The position numbers and the translations under genes are program-made. Shown one piece after another: positions 6,963-16,391 of a stretch of 64,000 nt of DNA. The notes under the pieces are model-generated. The model had not been told where the DNA came from and made no database searches. It worked only from the letters and a program-made list of their open reading frames with translations. The DNA is from Roseomonas sp. OT10 (lineage in GTDB: Bacteria; Pseudomonadota; Alphaproteobacteria; Acetobacterales; Acetobacteraceae). The stretch is from positions 4,360,001 to 4,424,000 of the forward strand of contig NZ_CP087719.1 in NCBI RefSeq assembly GCF_020991085.1. Reading direction: 5' to 3'. Every line of letters begins with the position of its first letter. The first letter of the stretch is position 1.

Positions 6963-8474
6963 ATGAGCTGGACGCGGCAGAGGGAGCGCGGCGGCACGGC
7001 GGCGTTGCGGCTGATGCTGTGGATCGTGCGGCGGCTGGGGTTCCGGGTGGCCTATGGGCTGCTCTGGCCGGTGACGCTGTACTTCCTGCTCTCGGCGCCC
7101 GCGGCGCAGCGGGAGGCGTCGCGGCGCTTCCTGGCGCGGGCGCTCGGGCGGGCGCCACGGTTCCGCGACCAGTACCGGCAGTACTTCGCCTTCGCGGCGA
7201 CGGTGCTGGACCGGGTGCTGTTGCTCGGCGGAGGGGAGGCGGGCTACCGGCTGGACCTGGCGGGGGTGGAGCCGCTGGAGGCGCGCATCCTGCGCGGTGA
7301 GGGATGCATCCTGTTCGGCGCGCATCTCGGCAGCTTCGAGGCGCTGCGGGCGGTGGGCGAGCGCGGCTGCCCGGTCGAGGTGGTGGCGCTGATGCACCAG
7401 GACAACGCCGCCGTCGTCAGCGCCTTCTTCGACGCGCTGGGGCCACGGCAGGCGGCCTCGGTGGTGCCGCTCGGGCGGCCGGATGCCATGCTGCGGGCGA
7501 AGGAGTGCCTGGAGCGGGGCGGGCTGGTGACCATCCTCGCGGACCGGGCCCCGCCCGGCACGGCGGAGGCCAAGCTGGCGCGGGTGCCCTTCCTGGGGCA
7601 GCCGGCCGCCTTTCCGCTGGGGCCGCACGTGCTGGCCGCGGTGCTGGATGCGCCTGTCTTCCTGGCCTTCGGACTCTGGCGCGGGCCACGGCGCTACGAG
7701 GCGCGGTTCGAGCCTTTCGCCGACCGGATCGTGCTGCGCCGCGCCACGCGGCAGGCGGACCTGGCCGATTCCGTGGCCCGCTACGCGGCGCGGGTGGAGG
7801 CGGTGGCGCGGGAGAACCCGGAGAACTGGTTCAACTTCTTCGACTTCTGGGAGGAGCTGCCGGCGGAGGCCGTTCCGGCGTCCCGGCCAGCCTGGCTGGC
7901 GCGCCGGGCCGCCGTGCGGGCCGGGTTGGCGGCGGTGCTGCTGGGGACGAGCCTCGCCTGGGCGGAGACGCCGCTGGAGGCGGTGATGCGCTCCCTCGCG
8001 GCGCGGACCTCCGGACAGGCCGAGTTCCTGGAGGAGAAGGCGCTGCCGGAGCTGGCCCTGCCGCTGCCCAGCACGGGCACCCTCTCCTGGCAGGCCCCCG
8101 ACCGGCTGGAGAAACGCACCGAGGACCCGATCCGCGAGCGGCTCACGGTGGAGGGCGACCGGCTCACCTTCGAGCGGCCGGACCAGGGCATCCGGCGTGA
8201 GCTGAGCCTGGACCAGTCGCCGGAGCTGCGGCCGCTGGTGGAAGCGGTGCGCTCGACCCTGGCGGGCGACCTCGCGACGCTGCGGCGCCACTACGAGATC
8301 GGCTTCGAGGGCGATCCGGCGGGGGAATGGCGAATGGTGCTGACCCCGCTCTCCGCCCGGGTGCGGGTCGCGGTGCAGCGGATCGAGGTGACGGGGCGGG
8401 CCGATGCCGTCCTGGGCGTGGTGACCCAGGGCAGCGACGGCACCACCCGGATGCGGATCACGCCCCGCCCGTGA
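6963..8474 (+). CDS. LpxL-type acyltransferase fused to a LolA-like domain
   Basis: A 503-residue protein with two domains that are normally separate genes. Residues 1-305 form an LpxL/HtrB-type lysophospholipid acyltransferase: the catalytic HX4E is H121-LGSF-E126, followed by LADRAPPGTAE (about 195). Residues about 312-503 resemble LolA, the periplasmic lipoprotein carrier, starting with a leftover signal-like stretch VRAGLAAVLLGTSLAWA (about 319-335). In aryl polyene loci both proteins handle attachment and transport of the polyene lipid. The internal hydrophobic segment could place the LolA domain in the periplasm while the acyltransferase stays on the cytoplasmic side. The frame is continuous, but internal initiation at a GTG near 7914 is possible. 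Confidence 0.75.
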   Translation: MSWTRQRERGGTAALRLMLWIVRRLGFRVAYGLLWPVTLYFLLSAPAAQREASRRFLARALGRAPRFRDQYRQYFAFAATVLDRVLLLGGGEAGYRLDLAGVEPLEARILRGEGCILFGAHLGSFEALRAVGERGCPVEVVALMHQDNAAVVSAFFDALGPRQAASVVPLGRPDAMLRAKECLERGGLVTILADRAPPGTAEAKLARVPFLGQPAAFPLGPHVLAAVLDAPVFLAFGLWRGPRRYEARFEPFADRIVLRRATRQADLADSVARYAARVEAVARENPENWFNFFDFWEELPAEAVPASRPAWLARRAAVRAGLAAVLLGTSLAWAETPLEAVMRSLAARTSGQAEFLEEKALPELALPLPSTGTLSWQAPDRLEKRTEDPIRERLTVEGDRLTFERPDQGIRRELSLDQSPELRPLVEAVRSTLAGDLATLRRHYEIGFEGDPAGEWRMVLTPLSARVRVAVQRIEVTGRADAVLGVVTQGSDGTTRMRITPRP

Positions 8475-10864
8475 GCGGCCCGGCCGGCCGCCTTCCGCCC
8501 TCCCTGCGCGGGACGGGCCGGCTGCTGGCCGCTCTGCTGGTGCTCGCCCTGCTGGGGGCGGGAGTGTTCCGCGCGCTGCCGCTGCGGACGGAGATGAGCG
8601 ACTTCCTCCCGCCCGCGGAGACGCCCGCCGCCGCCTTCCTGCTGGAGGAGCTGCGCAGCGGCGCCGCGACCACGCTGCTGCTGGTGGGGATCGAGGGCGC
8701 GCCGGAGGGCGAGCTGGCCCGCCTCTCCCGCGCGCTGGGAGATTCGCTGCGTGCCTCGGGGCGCTTCGCCTTCGTCGGCAACGGCGCGCTGGACCTGTCG
8801 GATGCCGAGCGTGAGCTGGTCTTCCGGCAACGCTACCTGCTCTCCGCCAGCGTCACCCCCGCGCTGTTCGAGGTGCCGGCGCTGCGGGCGAAGCTGACGG
8901 CGCTGCTGGACGGGCTGCGCTCCGCCGCCTCGCCGGTGCTGGCGCGCTTCGGCTTCGCCGATCCGGTGGGGGCCTTCCTGGACCTGCTGCGCGGCTGGCT
9001 GGGGCAGAGCCGGGTGGAACTGCGCCAGGGCGTCTGGTTCGCGGCCAAGGGGGAGAATGGCGAGGGGCCGCCGCGCGCCCTGCTGGTGGCGCGCAGCACG
9101 GCGTCGGGGCTGGACACGGAGGGGCAGCGGCTGGCGGCACAGGCGGTGCGCGACGGCTTCGCCCACGCCGGTCCCGGTTCGGCGCGGCTGCTGCTCAGCG
9201 GGCCGGGGGTCTTCGCGGCCGAGGCGGCGGCGGCGGTGAAGTCGGACGTGGAGATGATCTCCGTCCTGTCGGGCCTGTTGATCGCCGGCTTCCTGTTCTG
9301 GCGCACCCGGTCGCTGCGCATGCTGCTGGTGGTGGCGGTGCCGCTGGCCGCCGGGACGCTGGCGGCGGCGGCGGTCACGGCGGCGGCGTTCGGGCACCTG
9401 CACGGGGCGGCGCTGGGCTTCGGCATGACCATGCTGGGGGTCGCGGTGGACTACCCCATCCTGCTCGTCACCCAGCGCCGGCCGGAGGAGACCCTGCCCG
9501 AGGCGGCGCGGCGCATCTGGCCGACCCTGCGGCTGGCGGCGCTGGCGGCGGCGCTGGGGCTGGTGGCGATGCTGGCCTCCGGCTTCCCCGGCCTGGCGCA
9601 GCTCGGCCTGTTCGGGGCGGTGGGGCTGCTGGTGGGCGTGGCGGTGACGCGCTGGGGCCTGCCCCGGCTGATGCCGGAGGGCGCGCTGGAGACACGGCCG
9701 CTGCCCGGGCCGCTCGCACGCGCCCTGGCCGCGATGCAGGGCCGGCGCTGGGGGTACGGGCTGATCGGCCTCGCGGCGCTTGCTCTGGCCTTGTCCGGCG
9801 GCCCGCGATGGGAGGACGACCTCGCCAACCTCAGCCCCGTGCCACAGGCGCAGCGCGACCTGGACACGGAGCTGCGCGGCCAGCTCGGCGCGCCGGACGT
9901 GCGGGTGCTGGTCGCCCTGCGCGGCGACACGGCCGAGGCGGTGCTGCGGCGTTCGGAGCGCGTGGAGGCGGCGCTGGCGCCACTGGTGGCCGCCGGGACG
10001 CTCGCCGGGCTGGACCTGCCCAGCCGCTACCTGCCGAGTGCCGCGGCGCAATACGCGCGGCAGGCGGCGCTGCCCGACCCGGCAGTGCTGCGCGCCCGGC
10101 TGGCCGAGGCCGGGGCCGGCCTGCCCTTCCGGGCCAACGCCTTCGCGCCCTTCCTCGCCGCCGTCGCGGAGAGCCGGACGCTCGCCCCCCTGACCGCCGG
10201 GGCGCTGGCGGGGGCGCCGCTGCTTTCCGCCCGGCTCGGCCCGCTGCTCGCCCGACGCGGCGAAGGCTGGCAGGGGCTGGCGGTGCCCTCCGGCCTGCGC
10301 GACCCGGCGGCGCTGCGCGCGGCGGTGGAGGGGCTGCGCGACCCCGCCGTGCTGGTGGTGGACATCAAGGGCGAAACCCAGGGAATGATCGCCGCCACGA
10401 CGCAGCGCGCCCTGCTCTGGGTGGCGCTGGGCGGGGCGGGGGTGCTGGGGCTGCTCGCCCTCGGGCTGCGGCGGGCGGGCCGCGCCGGGCCGGTGGAGGC
10501 GCTGCGCGTGGCGGCGCCGATCGCGGGGGCGCTGGTGGTGACGCTGGCCGCGCTCTCCCTGCTGGGCGAGCGGCTGACGCCCTTCCACCTCGCCGCGCTG
10601 CTGCTGCTGGCGGGGGTGGGGATGGACTACGCCCTGTTCCTGAACCAGCCCGCGCCGGGCGAAGCCGCCGACCGCAACCGCGCCGCCGTGCTGACCTGCG
10701 CCGTCACCACCCTGCTGACCTTCGGCCTGCTGGCCTTCTGCGGCACGCCCGTGCTGCGTGGCATCGGGCTGACGGTCGCCATCGGGGTGACGGCCGCCTT
10801 CCTGCTGGCGCTCTACCTGGCGCCGGTGTGGCGCGGGACGCCCTCAGGCCCGGACAGGCCATAG
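8471..10864 (+). CDS. MMPL/RND-type exporter of the aryl polyene locus
   Basis: A 797-residue RND-superfamily (MMPL) transporter. The N-terminal membrane segment is LLAALLVLALLGAGVF. Two large periplasmic loops follow, each with a block of about five membrane segments (residues about 255-400 and 640-790). The conserved MMPL pattern GMTMLGVAVDYPILLVTQ appears near 316, with a matching GVGMDYALFLNQ near 717. MMPL proteins export lipids using the proton gradient, and one is standard in aryl polyene loci. The GTG start at 8471 overlaps the previous stop (GTGA), so the genes are coupled. It ends the + strand run and is followed by structured repeat B. Confidence 0.85.
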   Translation: MSGPAGRLPPSLRGTGRLLAALLVLALLGAGVFRALPLRTEMSDFLPPAETPAAAFLLEELRSGAATTLLLVGIEGAPEGELARLSRALGDSLRASGRFAFVGNGALDLSDAERELVFRQRYLLSASVTPALFEVPALRAKLTALLDGLRSAASPVLARFGFADPVGAFLDLLRGWLGQSRVELRQGVWFAAKGENGEGPPRALLVARSTASGLDTEGQRLAAQAVRDGFAHAGPGSARLLLSGPGVFAAEAAAAVKSDVEMISVLSGLLIAGFLFWRTRSLRMLLVVAVPLAAGTLAAAAVTAAAFGHLHGAALGFGMTMLGVAVDYPILLVTQRRPEETLPEAARRIWPTLRLAALAAALGLVAMLASGFPGLAQLGLFGAVGLLVGVAVTRWGLPRLMPEGALETRPLPGPLARALAAMQGRRWGYGLIGLAALALALSGGPRWEDDLANLSPVPQAQRDLDTELRGQLGAPDVRVLVALRGDTAEAVLRRSERVEAALAPLVAAGTLAGLDLPSRYLPSAAAQYARQAALPDPAVLRARLAEAGAGLPFRANAFAPFLAAVAESRTLAPLTAGALAGAPLLSARLGPLLARRGEGWQGLAVPSGLRDPAALRAAVEGLRDPAVLVVDIKGETQGMIAATTQRALLWVALGGAGVLGLLALGLRRAGRAGPVEALRVAAPIAGALVVTLAALSLLGERLTPFHLAALLLLAGVGMDYALFLNQPAPGEAADRNRAAVLTCAVTTLLTFGLLAFCGTPVLRGIGLTVAIGVTAAFLLALYLAPVWRGTPSGPDRP

Positions 10865-10900
10865 CGTGTTGCCGCCATCGGTGCCGCGTCAGTGACTGCC

Positions 10901-11252
10901 CCCGGGGGCAAGGCGCTGCCTCGCCCCCGATACCCCCACTCCGCCAGGACCCTGCGGGCCCTGGACCCGAAGGGCGCTGCCGCGGGACAGCCGGACACGG
11001 GGTCGAGGCGCCGAGGAGCCATGCTCCTCCGCGGGTACGGCCTCCACACTCGCTGACGCCTATGACGCTTTTCAGGGTCCCGCCTGTCCGCGCTCCGTCA
11101 GGGTTCAGCCCGCAGGCTGACGCCTACTGCGCAGCACCAGACTCCCAGCGGGGTCCGGGGCCCGCTTGTGGCCCCGGCAGGGGAGGGTCTGGGACGGGGA
11201 TCGACGCACGGCGTCGATGCCGCAGGCCGGCGTCCCCTCCCGGTCCGACGCC
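10901..11252 (+). repeat. Structured intergenic repeat, copy B
   Basis: A long hairpin-rich element filling most of the 505-base gap between two converging genes. Hairpin 1 is at 10904-10928 (GGGGGCAAGGC/GCCTCGCCCCC), then a CCAGG...CCCTGG stem, hairpin 3 at 11009-11033 (one mismatch), a CGTCAG/CTGACG stem near 11096-11123, and the CCGGGGCC/GGCCCCGG stem near 11156. The terminal part has gained an inner ATCGACG/CGTCGAT hairpin near 11199-11217. It closely resembles copy C. Its place between converging 3' ends fits bidirectional termination. I see no gene in 10865-11369. Confidence 0.85.
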
Positions 11253-11369
11253 GGGCCATCACAGCACGCCGGGCGGGGGCGTGCCGTCCGCATAATGGCA
11301 CCCTCACGCGTCCGGATGGCCCATCCGATCGCAGCCTGCTCCGGACGGATCGCCGGGAAGCCTTATGGA

Positions 11370-12491
11370 TCAGGCGGCGGGGAGCAGGCGGCGCGGGTCG
11401 AACGCCTCCGCCTCGCCGCGCATCCAGCGCAGTTCCGCCTCGCCGCCTTCCAGCGCCGCCGCCAGCCCCTCGCCCAGCAGCGCCGCAAACTTGAAGGCAT
11501 GGCCGGCGCAGCCGGTGATCGCCACCACCCGGCCGCGGCGCGCGGCGGTGAAGGTCTCGTCCGCCCGGCCGGCATAGACGCAGACCCGCGCGCCCGTCAG
11601 GGCATAGTCCTCGAACAGGGCCAGCCGGCTACGCCAGGCGTCCAGCACCATCTCCGCCTCGCCCGGCTCGGGGCTGCGGCGCTGGTCGGGCTCGCCGGGG
11701 CGGTTCAGGGCGCCGACGCCGAACTTCAGCCCGCGCCCCTGGCCGGGCGGGGCGCAGAACAGCCCGCGCGGCCCGCCCATGTCGAGCAGGATGGGCGTCG
11801 CCGCCCAGGCCTCCGCCAGTTCCGGCGGCGGGGCGGCATAGACCACCACCTGGCGCAGCGGGGTCTGGCCGTCGCCGGTCCAGGGCAGCAGGCGTGGCGT
11901 CCAGGCCCCGGCGGCGACCAGCACCGCATCGAAGCGGAATGCCGTACCGCCGGCGCGCAGGCTGCCGTCCTCGCCCACCGCCTCGGCGGGGGTGTCGGGC
12001 CGCAGCACGGCCCCCGCCTCGGCCGCGAGGCGGGCGAAGCCGGCGGTGATGGAATCGGCGAAGAGCACCCCGCCCGGCTGCGTCCAGAGGCCCCAGCGGG
12101 CGTCCTCCACGCGCAGGACGGGGAAGCGTTCCGCCACCTGCGCCGGCGTCAGCACGGCATGCGGCAGGCCGAGCCGGGCGAGCGAGGCGCGGGAGCGTTC
12201 CGTCCAGTCGCCGTCATTCGTGTGCAGGGCGAGGCAGCCGCGCTCATCGTAGAGGCGCTCGCCCAGCGCGTCCCACAGCCGCTCCCAGGACTCCATGGCG
12301 GGCGCCATCAGCCGGGCGTAGCCGTCCTGGCTGCCATAGGGCACGCGGCAGAGCCGGTGCTGGTCCATGCTGGCGGCGAGCGGGTTGGGGATCGGCCCGG
12401 CCTCGAACACCTCCACCGCATGGCCGCGGCGGGCGGCGTTCCAGGCGGCGGCGAGGCCGACCGCGCCCGCCCCGACGATGCCGACCCTCAT
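11370..12491 (-). CDS. FAD-dependent oxidoreductase (DAO/sarcosine-oxidase type)
   Basis: About 373 residues beginning with the dinucleotide-binding motif VGIVGAGAVGLAAAWNAARRGH and ending with ITGCAGHAFKFAALLGEG, a pattern of monomeric sarcosine oxidase and N-methyl amino-acid oxidases, where the cysteine can hold FAD covalently. It would oxidise a secondary or N-methylated amine and pass electrons to oxygen or another acceptor; the substrate is not determinable. A TTG at 12506 overlaps the upstream stop, but the ATG at 12491 has a better purine-rich leader. It is translated after the peptide-type binding protein gene, so the two probably handle the same amine-containing compound. Confidence 0.8.
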   Translation of the reverse strand: MRVGIVGAGAVGLAAAWNAARRGHAVEVFEAGPIPNPLAASMDQHRLCRVPYGSQDGYARLMAPAMESWERLWDALGERLYDERGCLALHTNDGDWTERSRASLARLGLPHAVLTPAQVAERFPVLRVEDARWGLWTQPGGVLFADSITAGFARLAAEAGAVLRPDTPAEAVGEDGSLRAGGTAFRFDAVLVAAGAWTPRLLPWTGDGQTPLRQVVVYAAPPPELAEAWAATPILLDMGGPRGLFCAPPGQGRGLKFGVGALNRPGEPDQRRSPEPGEAEMVLDAWRSRLALFEDYALTGARVCVYAGRADETFTAARRGRVVAITGCAGHAFKFAALLGEGLAAALEGGEAELRWMRGEAEAFDPRRLLPAA

Positions 12492-12502
12492 CGGCCCCAC
12501 CC

Positions 12503-14092
12503 TCAACGGACGGTGACGAAGCGCAGGTCGAGCACGTCGTCCGGCCGCGGCTCCAGCGAGACGGATTGCCGCACGCCCCAGGACAGGTACTGCTGGTGCA
12601 GCGGGATGTAGCCGTAGAGCTCGACCATGCGGCGCCAGGCGGTGGAGAAGTCGGCGCGGCGCTTCGCCGGGTCCAGTTCCACCCGGGCGGCCATGATGGC
12701 GCGGTCCGCCTCCTCGTCGCAGAAGCCGCCGGCATTGGTGGAGCCGCCGCCGCGCAGCCCGGGGCGGCCGTTGAGCTGGTCCTCGCGGCAGAGGAGCTGG
12801 GCGAACATGGTCGAGAAGCTGTCATAGGTCGGCGGCGTGGTGCCGAGCAGGTAGGCGGAGACTTCGCGCCGGCTGACCTTGCTGAAGAAGGTGCCGAAGG
12901 GCTCCGCCGTCACCGTCACCCGCACGCCGACCTGCGCCAGCATCGCGGCGACGGCGGCGCAGATCGACTCGTCGTTGACGTAGCGGTTGTTGGGGCAGTT
13001 GAGCCCGAGGCCGAAGCCGTCGGGATAGCCCGCCTCGGCCAGGAGCTGCTTCGCGCGGGCGCGGTCGTGGCGCGGGCGGGCGTCGTTCAGCGCGGCGTCG
13101 AAGCCCTCGATCCCCGGGCCGTTCAGCAGGGCGGTGGGGGCGGCGCGGCCGCGCATGACGCGGGCCTTGATCGCCTCGATGTCGATGGCGCGGTACAGCG
13201 CCTCCCGCACCCGCACGTCGGCGAGCGGGTTCTTCCCCTTCACGTCGCTGTTCCGCAACTCCGGGCTGGCCTGGTCCAGGCCGAGGAAGATGGTGCGCAG
13301 CTCGCGCTGCTCGATCATCCGCAGACCCTCGCTGCGCTCGATGCGCGGCACGTCCTGCACCGGGATCGGCCAGGCGAGGTCCACCTGCCCCGACAGCAGC
13401 GCCGCGACGCGGGTGGCGTCCGACCCGATCGGGGTGAAGACCACCTCCCGCACATTGCCGGGCATGGTGTCCCACCACGCCTCCTGCCGGCGCAGCACGG
13501 TGCGCTGGCCGGGCTCGTGGCTGACGACGCGGAAGGGGCCCGTGCCGTTGGCGTTGCGGTTGGCGAAGTTGTCGCGGCGGGTGCGGATGTCCACCGGCTC
13601 CTCCGCCCCGTGCTCCGTGGCCCAGCCGCGCGGCATGATGAGCACGTTGGTCAGGTCGGCCAGCAGGGTGGGGGCGGGGCCGTCCGTCTCGATCTCCAGC
13701 GTGTGCGGATCGGGGGCACGGGCCGCCTTCACCGAGACGACGCGGGCGACGAGGTTGGAGCCGGGGCGGGCGATGCGCCGGAGACTGAACACCGCGTCGT
13801 CGGCGGTGAAGGGCTCGCCGCCGTGGAAGCGCACGTTCGGGCGCAGCCGAAAGCGCCAGAGCGTGTCGCTCACCCGCTCCCAGGATTCCGCGAGGCCCGG
13901 CTCCAGCGACAGGTCGGGCTTGCGGCGCACCAGCGGCTCGTAGACGGAGGAGAGGAAGGCCGTGGTGAAGGTCTCGTTCACCGCATAGGGGTCGAGGGAC
14001 TGCACCTCTCCCTGGAAGGCGAAGCGGAGGGTCTGGGCCTGCGGCGCCATCGGCGTGAGCGCAAGGCAGGCGGCGAGGAGAAGGCGTCGCAT
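12503..14092 (-). CDS. Family 5 (peptide/nickel class) ABC substrate-binding protein
   Basis: About 529 residues with a signal peptide RRLLLAACLALTPMAPQAQ, then LDPYAVNETFTTAFLSSVYEPLVR and an internal NGTGPFRVVSHEPGQ, the signature blocks of DppA/OppA-type binding proteins. It would capture a peptide, opine or similar compound in the periplasm. No cognate permease or ATPase genes are adjacent, so it must work with components elsewhere. I chose the ATG at 14092 because the signal peptide starts there; upstream ATGs add a non-signal extension. It overlaps or nearly touches the FAD oxidoreductase gene downstream, suggesting an operon. Confidence 0.85.
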   Translation of the reverse strand: MRRLLLAACLALTPMAPQAQTLRFAFQGEVQSLDPYAVNETFTTAFLSSVYEPLVRRKPDLSLEPGLAESWERVSDTLWRFRLRPNVRFHGGEPFTADDAVFSLRRIARPGSNLVARVVSVKAARAPDPHTLEIETDGPAPTLLADLTNVLIMPRGWATEHGAEEPVDIRTRRDNFANRNANGTGPFRVVSHEPGQRTVLRRQEAWWDTMPGNVREVVFTPIGSDATRVAALLSGQVDLAWPIPVQDVPRIERSEGLRMIEQRELRTIFLGLDQASPELRNSDVKGKNPLADVRVREALYRAIDIEAIKARVMRGRAAPTALLNGPGIEGFDAALNDARPRHDRARAKQLLAEAGYPDGFGLGLNCPNNRYVNDESICAAVAAMLAQVGVRVTVTAEPFGTFFSKVSRREVSAYLLGTTPPTYDSFSTMFAQLLCREDQLNGRPGLRGGGSTNAGGFCDEEADRAIMAARVELDPAKRRADFSTAWRRMVELYGYIPLHQQYLSWGVRQSVSLEPRPDDVLDLRFVTVR

Positions 14093-14176
14093 CCGGATTC
14101 TGACCGTCCGTACCATGGGGAGGACCACAGCAAACCCCAGGGGGACGGGATTGTCACGGCCGCGCGGCGGCGCCTG

Positions 14177-14995
14177 TCAGGAAGGGTCGCGCGGCGGCGG
14201 GAGGGCGGGCGCATCGGTCGCCGTCTCCAGCGTCGCGGGATCGGCATCGTCCTTCAGCCCTGTGCCGGTCAGCTTGCGGGCCAGCGCCTCCCGCATCAGC
14301 CAGGTCAGCTTGGCCGCCGCGGCCTGCGGGCTGAGTCCCCCGGCGGCGTGGATGTTGGAGAGGCAGTTGCGCTCCGAATCCCGCCGGCCGGGCCGGGGGT
14401 CGTAGGTCAGGTAGATGCCCAGGCTGTCCGGCACGCTCAGCCCCGGGCGCTCGCCGATCAGCACGGCGACCAGCCGGGCGTCCAGCGCCGCGCCGACCGC
14501 ATCGCCCAGCGCCACCCGCGCCTGGGTGGCGATCACCGGCGGCGCCACCGACCAGCCGCGCAACCGCGCGAGGCAGGCGTGGAACACCGCCGGGGCGTGC
14601 CGCTGCACCGCCGTGGCCGAGAGGCCGTCCGCCAGCACGAAGGCCACGTCGTGGGGGCCGCGCGGCAGAAGCGCCGCGGCGCCCGGCGCCAGGGCGCGGC
14701 CGAGATCGGGGCGGCGCAGGTAGGTCGCCCGGTCCGGCGCGGCGCTGCCCAGCCGGATCGGGCGGTGCGGCGCCAGGGCCTCCGCCAGCGCCGCCTCGTC
14801 GAGCTTGGCATGGACGGCGTCGCGCGCCAGGGCATGGGCGAGCTGGAACTCCAGCACCTCGCGCAGCGGCATGGCATCGCCGGCCAGGCCACGGCCGATC
14901 CGCGCCCGGGTCGCGGCGCGCAGGCGGTCCCAGGGATCGCCCGCCGGGCCCGTGGCCGGGGGTTCAGGCAGCACCGGCGCCCTCCCCGGATTCAT
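14177..14995 (-). CDS. eutC: Ethanolamine ammonia-lyase small subunit
   Basis: A 272-residue EutC. Recognisable blocks are FQLAHALARDAVHAKLD near 50, VFVLADGLSATAVQRHA-like FVLADGLSATAVQRHA near 118, and the C-terminal SERNCLSNIHAAGGLSP. EutBC splits ethanolamine into acetaldehyde and ammonia using adenosylcobalamin. The start overlaps the last 32 bases of eutB, so both subunits are translationally coupled. No carboxysome-like eut shell genes or EutR are present, as in short alphaproteobacterial eut loci. The C-terminal 20 residues are low-complexity. Confidence 0.95.
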   Translation of the reverse strand: MNPGRAPVLPEPPATGPAGDPWDRLRAATRARIGRGLAGDAMPLREVLEFQLAHALARDAVHAKLDEAALAEALAPHRPIRLGSAAPDRATYLRRPDLGRALAPGAAALLPRGPHDVAFVLADGLSATAVQRHAPAVFHACLARLRGWSVAPPVIATQARVALGDAVGAALDARLVAVLIGERPGLSVPDSLGIYLTYDPRPGRRDSERNCLSNIHAAGGLSPQAAAAKLTWLMREALARKLTGTGLKDDADPATLETATDAPALPPPRDPS

Positions 14996-16391
14996 GCATC
15001 AGGGCGGCGAGCCGCGGCAGCGCCGGCCCGGCGAGGCGCACATGCCCCTGGCGGTCCGTGATCTCCATCCGCGCCAGCCAGTCCTCGAACTCCGGGGCGG
15101 GGCGCAGCCCCAGCATGCGGCGCAGGGCCAGGGCATCCTGGAAGCTGAGGCTCTGGTAGTTCAGCATGATGTCGTCGGCGCCGGGGACGGTGATGAGGAA
15201 GTTCACGCCCGCGATGGCAAGCAGCGCCATCAGCCCGTCCATGTCGTCGCCGTCGGCCTCGGCATGGTTGGTGTAGCAGACGTCCACCCCCATCGGCACG
15301 CCGAGCAGCTTGCCGCAGAAATGGTCCTCCAGCCCCGCGCGGATGATCTGCTTGCCGTCGTAGAGGTATTCCGGCCCGATGAAGCCGACGACCGTGTTGA
15401 CGATGAAGGGCCGGAACTCGCGGCAGACGGCATAGGCGCGCGCCTCCAGCGTCTGCTGGTCCACGCCGTGATGCGCCTCGGCGGAGAGAGCGCTGCCCTG
15501 GCCGGTCTCGAAGTACATGACCTCCTCGGCGTGCATCGCCTCGCCGGCCGCGCCGATGCGCCTCTGCGCCAGCGCCGCCTCCCGCGCCTCGCGCAGCAGG
15601 GCAAGGTTCACGCCGAAGCCCGCATTGGCGCCCTCGGTCCCCGCCACCGACTGGAAGACGAGGTCGACGGGGGCCCCGCGGCGCAGGATCTCGATCGCGT
15701 TGGTGACATGGGTCAGGACGCAGGTTTGGGTGGGGATGGCGTAGCGCGCCCGCACCGCGTCCAGCATGTGCAGCAGGGCGATGGCGTTGGGCACGCTGTC
15801 GGTGGCCGGATTCACGCCGATCACCGCATCTCCTGCGCCGCAGAGCAGCCCGTCCAGCATCGAGGCGGCGATGCCGCGCGGGTCGTCGGTCGGATGGTTC
15901 GGCTGCAGCCGGGTCGCAAGCCGGCCCTCCAACCCCAGGGTGGAGCGGAAGCGGGTGACGACGCGGCGCTTGCGCGAGACCGCCATCAGATCCTGGTTGC
16001 GCATCAGCTTGGAGACGGCGGCCACCATCTCCGGCGTCAGGCCGGGGGAGAGCGCCTCCAGCGCTGCGCCATCGGCCTCGTGGGAGAGCAGCCAGTCGCG
16101 GAACTGCCCCACCGTCATGTGCGCCACGGGAGCGAAGGCGGCGGCGTCGTGCCGGTCGGAGATCAGCCGGGTGACCTCGTCCGTCTCGTACGGGATGACC
16201 GCCTCGGCCAGGAAGTGGCGCAGCGGCAGGTCGGCCAGCGCCAGCCGTGCCGCCACCCTCCGGGCGTCGCTCTCCGCCGCCAGGCCGGCCAGCTCATCGC
16301 CCGAACGGCGCGGCGACGCGGCGGCAAGCAGTTGCGGCAGCCCGTCGAACCGGTGCCGCTCCATGCCTGCGATGGCCGTCCAGGTCCCCAT
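14964..16391 (-). CDS. eutB: Ethanolamine ammonia-lyase large subunit
   Basis: About 475 residues matching EutB across its length: QPNHPTDDPRGIAASMLDGL, VIGVNPATDSVPNAI, FQSVAGTEGANAGFGVN, and MYFETGQGSALSA, which carry the substrate and cobalamin contacts of the TIM-barrel subunit. It forms the catalytic core with EutC. The start is set at the ATG at 16391, with AAGG a few bases upstream; a GTG at 16397 is possible. The importer at 18831-21669 sits behind a cobalamin riboswitch close by, which would supply the cofactor. The 152 bases upstream contain no riboswitch that I can see. Confidence 0.95.
   Translation of the reverse strand: MGTWTAIAGMERHRFDGLPQLLAAASPRRSGDELAGLAAESDARRVAARLALADLPLRHFLAEAVIPYETDEVTRLISDRHDAAAFAPVAHMTVGQFRDWLLSHEADGAALEALSPGLTPEMVAAVSKLMRNQDLMAVSRKRRVVTRFRSTLGLEGRLATRLQPNHPTDDPRGIAASMLDGLLCGAGDAVIGVNPATDSVPNAIALLHMLDAVRARYAIPTQTCVLTHVTNAIEILRRGAPVDLVFQSVAGTEGANAGFGVNLALLREAREAALAQRRIGAAGEAMHAEEVMYFETGQGSALSAEAHHGVDQQTLEARAYAVCREFRPFIVNTVVGFIGPEYLYDGKQIIRAGLEDHFCGKLLGVPMGVDVCYTNHAEADGDDMDGLMALLAIAGVNFLITVPGADDIMLNYQSLSFQDALALRRMLGLRPAPEFEDWLARMEITDRQGHVRLAGPALPRLAALMHESGEGAGAA

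Noticed and set aside
8291-10588. A 765-codon minus-strand frame opposite the MMPL exporter
   Set aside because: Same signature: biased composition, no domains, and full overlap with a clear membrane transporter.
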